A stretch of DNA of 64,000 nucleotides. It comes from Deltaproteobacteria bacterium. GTDB taxonomy: Bacteria > Desulfobacterota > Desulfarculia > Adiutricales > Adiutricaceae. Location: positions 1-64,000 of the forward strand of contig JAISRZ010000089.1 of the NCBI GenBank assembly GCA_031273455.1, read 5' to 3'. A program made the translations under genes and the position numbers. Below, piece by piece: positions 61,911 through 64,000 of the stretch. The notes under the pieces are model-generated. The model did not search any database, was not told where the DNA came from, and worked only from the letters and a program-made list of their open reading frames with translations. Each line of letters starts with the position of its first letter. Position 1 is the first letter of the stretch.

Positions 61911-62600
61911 CTAAACTTTGGGGGCCGCGTCAAAGCCCGCCAGTTTGAGGATAATCACCTTCAAAGAGTCAAACACTTCGCAGTACGAATACGGCGAGTG
62001 GCGATCCAAGCACTCGTGGACCCTGAGGTTAATGGCCATCAGGACATTATGCATGATAATGATCGAGATGGTCTTGGTGTCAAAGGGGCCACAAAGCTCC
62101 TGATCGACGCACTTGTCGAACCAGTTCTTCAAGAAGTTGATGCTGTACTCCAGGAAGGTGTTGGTCATGATCATGCCCGAACGGTTGTCCCGGAACTGCT
62201 CCGACTGGATGAGCGAAAAGGCGTAGCAGGTGAAAATGTTGGCCATTTTCTTGGGTTCCTTGAAAATCATTTCCAACATTTCTTCCAGGCTGTGGCACTG
62301 AGAGAGGTTTTCGTCCAAACGACGGAAGTAGAGCAGGTACAAATCCTCAGCGTGCCGCAGAACCGCCTCAAAAAGCGCTTCCTTACTGCGGTAGTGATTG
62401 TAAAGGGAAGAAGGCTTAATGCCGATGACCTTGGCGATATCGCGGATGGAGACGGCGTCGTAGCCTTTTTTGGCGAAAAGAATGGTTGAATTGACCAAGA
62501 TGATCTCTTTGGTCTTGCCAATTTCATCAACAAGAGGAAGATTGATGGACTCGCCCAGAATGTTATACTGAAAAGTGGGAAACTTTTTTATAATAGCCAT
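61911..62600 (-). CDS. TetR/AcrR-family transcriptional regulator
   Basis: A 229-residue regulator. Residues about 30-76 are the TetR helix-turn-helix (TKEIILVNSTILFAKKGYDAVSIRDIAKVIGIKPSSLYNHYRSKEAL region), then a helical ligand-binding domain with no recognised ligand. The 25-residue N-terminal lead is longer than average. It is on the same strand as metY and upstream of it, but the terminator between them argues for separate transcripts. A target gene cannot be named. The codon use, rich in AAG/TTC/GTC, is unlike that of the neighbouring genes, which prefer AAA/TTA, so it may have been acquired. Confidence 0.9.
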   Translation of the reverse strand: MAIIKKFPTFQYNILGESINLPLVDEIGKTKEIILVNSTILFAKKGYDAVSIRDIAKVIGIKPSSLYNHYRSKEALFEAVLRHAEDLYLLYFRRLDENLSQCHSLEEMLEMIFKEPKKMANIFTCYAFSLIQSEQFRDNRSGMIMTNTFLEYSINFLKNWFDKCVDQELCGPFDTKTISIIIMHNVLMAINLRVHECLDRHSPYSYCEVFDSLKVIILKLAGFDAAPKV

Positions 62601-64000
62601 AATTCCATTAAACCTTAGAATCGGACTATGTCCTGCGATTAGGCATCGAACATGCCTTAAGCTAGCGTTTGCCTTAGTGACCGGAGATCGAAAAAACTAC
62701 GTCTAATCCGAACGGTAGTTAGCAAACAAAAAGAGCGCAATTAACCATTATATTGACACTACCAATAGACCAATACAACGCCCACTACTAAATTTGACGT
62801 ATTTCAGTCGACTAAAGCGTAACCTCCTCTTAAAAACAGCCCAGCTCTTAAAAACACCCAAAAGTCGCGCCGCCGGGGTGAAAAAAAACCATTAATTAGG
62901 TTAGGAACGCGCCTTTGACAATAGGGCCTAAACATTATCCGTGGTCAGCCAGAGAAATAAGCCTTATTGAAACATCCTCCGGGCGCGAACCCCAACGAAA
63001 AAGCCAAAATATAACGAGCTATATCTTACGCGGGTAGGCGCCAATCGCGACTGACGATAAGAACAACCGCCATAAGGGTTTGTTCTACGATCCGCGTGGA
63101 AAACCAAGAAGTAACGCTCGCTAATCAAACCAGAACTTCCGTTAGGTTATATTATACATTTTTCTCGAAAAATAAACAAGAGAAAAAGGAAACCTTTAAA
63201 ATCTAATTTGTTTTTAAAATTCAGCGAGTTAGCCATGAACCGCGCCATATAACGGGGCCGCCGCGTTGGTCTGACCGCTAATACCCAGAAAAAAATTGTT
63301 TTATCAGTAAGTTCACAAAAATGTTAGAACTAACCGCCCAAAAATTATCTGGCGTAAATCCCTATTTTTAAAAGACGCTTGCCTATCGAATCCAATGCCG
63401 GAAGGATCAAAACGGAGAGAACCTGGCCGGAAACTAGTCAACTAAGCTACTTTAGATTATAGCCAAATAATCTTCCGAAAATCAACTGACCCAAGGAAAA
63501 ACTGATTACTGACATTTATGTAGCAAAATACTAAATTTTTTATTTTTTCTTAATTTATTGATTTTTTAATAACTAAATATAAAATTTTTACATATATAGG
63601 TTAATTTTATCTCTTCCTTAACCAGGGTTGTCCAAGATTTTCTTGGGGAAGTTCGTTAAAAAAAATCATCTGAACTAATAATTGCTCGTTTTTTAAGCCA
63701 ATTCATATAGATGACTATCTAACTATTTTGGTCCACCTTGGTCAACTGGCCCCAATTTTTAAGGACCATTTTTAAGGATCATGATCACGAAAGACTGGAT
63801 CCGCCACAAAAGCTTCGGCCAGCCGGATCCCTTCAGCGGTCGGCTCTTTGGCCCTGGCCTTCGCGACCTTTAAAAATCTAGTGAATATTAAATTTTTAGA
63901 GCGCGTTGTTCTTTATTTAGACTAGTTTAAATTGTTATTCCTTTGGTATAGCGATTACCGGAGGAAATTTATTTCGCTGACGCTTTTTAGCGATTAGCGG
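62601..64000. other. 1.4 kb without a convincing gene
   Basis: AT-rich, with a few GC-richer patches. On the minus strand the stretch near 63880-63780 reads KVAKARAKEPTAEGIRLAEAF without a stop, and 63290-63235 reads LGISGQTNAAAPLYGAV before TAA. Both look like worn coding pieces but are too short to name. No RNA gene, IS end or terminator was recognised. Confidence 0.4.

Overview
The window looks like part of a Gram-negative, deltaproteobacterial (Desulfobacterota-like) chromosome. This is an inference: lptD and a lipoprotein-type type VI secretion system (T6SS) show a two-membrane envelope, and the fused cobA/hemD next to hemC and an fmdB zinc-ribbon gene, together with a stand-alone AICAR transformylase, fit that group. 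The core genes are moderately GC-rich with frequent TTA leucine codons. The spacers are very AT-rich, and there are several decayed genes, an insertion sequence, toxin-antitoxin pairs, a Fic protein and AAA-ATPase-like genes. That mix suits a host-associated or genome-reducing lifestyle, but the species cannot be fixed from this sequence.

Left part (1 to 10.35 kb): an accessory zone. It holds the end of an ISKra4-like transposase, a complete ISAs1-family element with perfect 19-bp ends, a VapBC-like pair, a TonB-receptor barrel fused to an unrelated N-terminus, dnaK and AAA-ATPase relics, a 41-bp tandem repeat and a Fic protein. It ends at an intact tRNA-Glu(CTC). A second copy of that tRNA's 3' end plus its downstream terminator lies at 951-1048, so the 9.3 kb between may be an inserted or duplicated, now decaying, island.

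10.5 to 17 kb: a large secreted TPR-like protein of unknown role, a truncated AAA-ATPase-like protein and an NYN-nuclease/LOTUS-type gene that is split at a run of nine A.

17.4 to 43.3 kb: one large T6SS operon, all on the plus strand: tssB, tssC, hcp, vgrG, then an effector-loading cassette (DUF2169-pentapeptide, pentapeptide protein, small membrane protein, DUF3540, DUF4150 PAAR-like), a second tssC, and tssE, F, G, J, K, L, M, an unknown anchored protein and tssA. TssJLM form the membrane complex, TssAEFGK the baseplate and cap, TssBC the sheath, and Hcp/VgrG/PAAR-like the tube and tip. No clpV (tssH) is present in the window.

43.3 to 46.2 kb, minus strand: a second truncated TonB barrel, a PIN toxin with its antitoxin, and an orphan C5 DNA methyltransferase.

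46.8 to 62.6 kb: housekeeping genes (fmdB, hemC, cobA/hemD, a UvrD/PcrA helicase, folC, lptD, AICAR transformylase, lgt), then an array of four related small secreted proteins of unknown function, metY and a TetR-type regulator. The last 1.4 kb holds no convincing gene.
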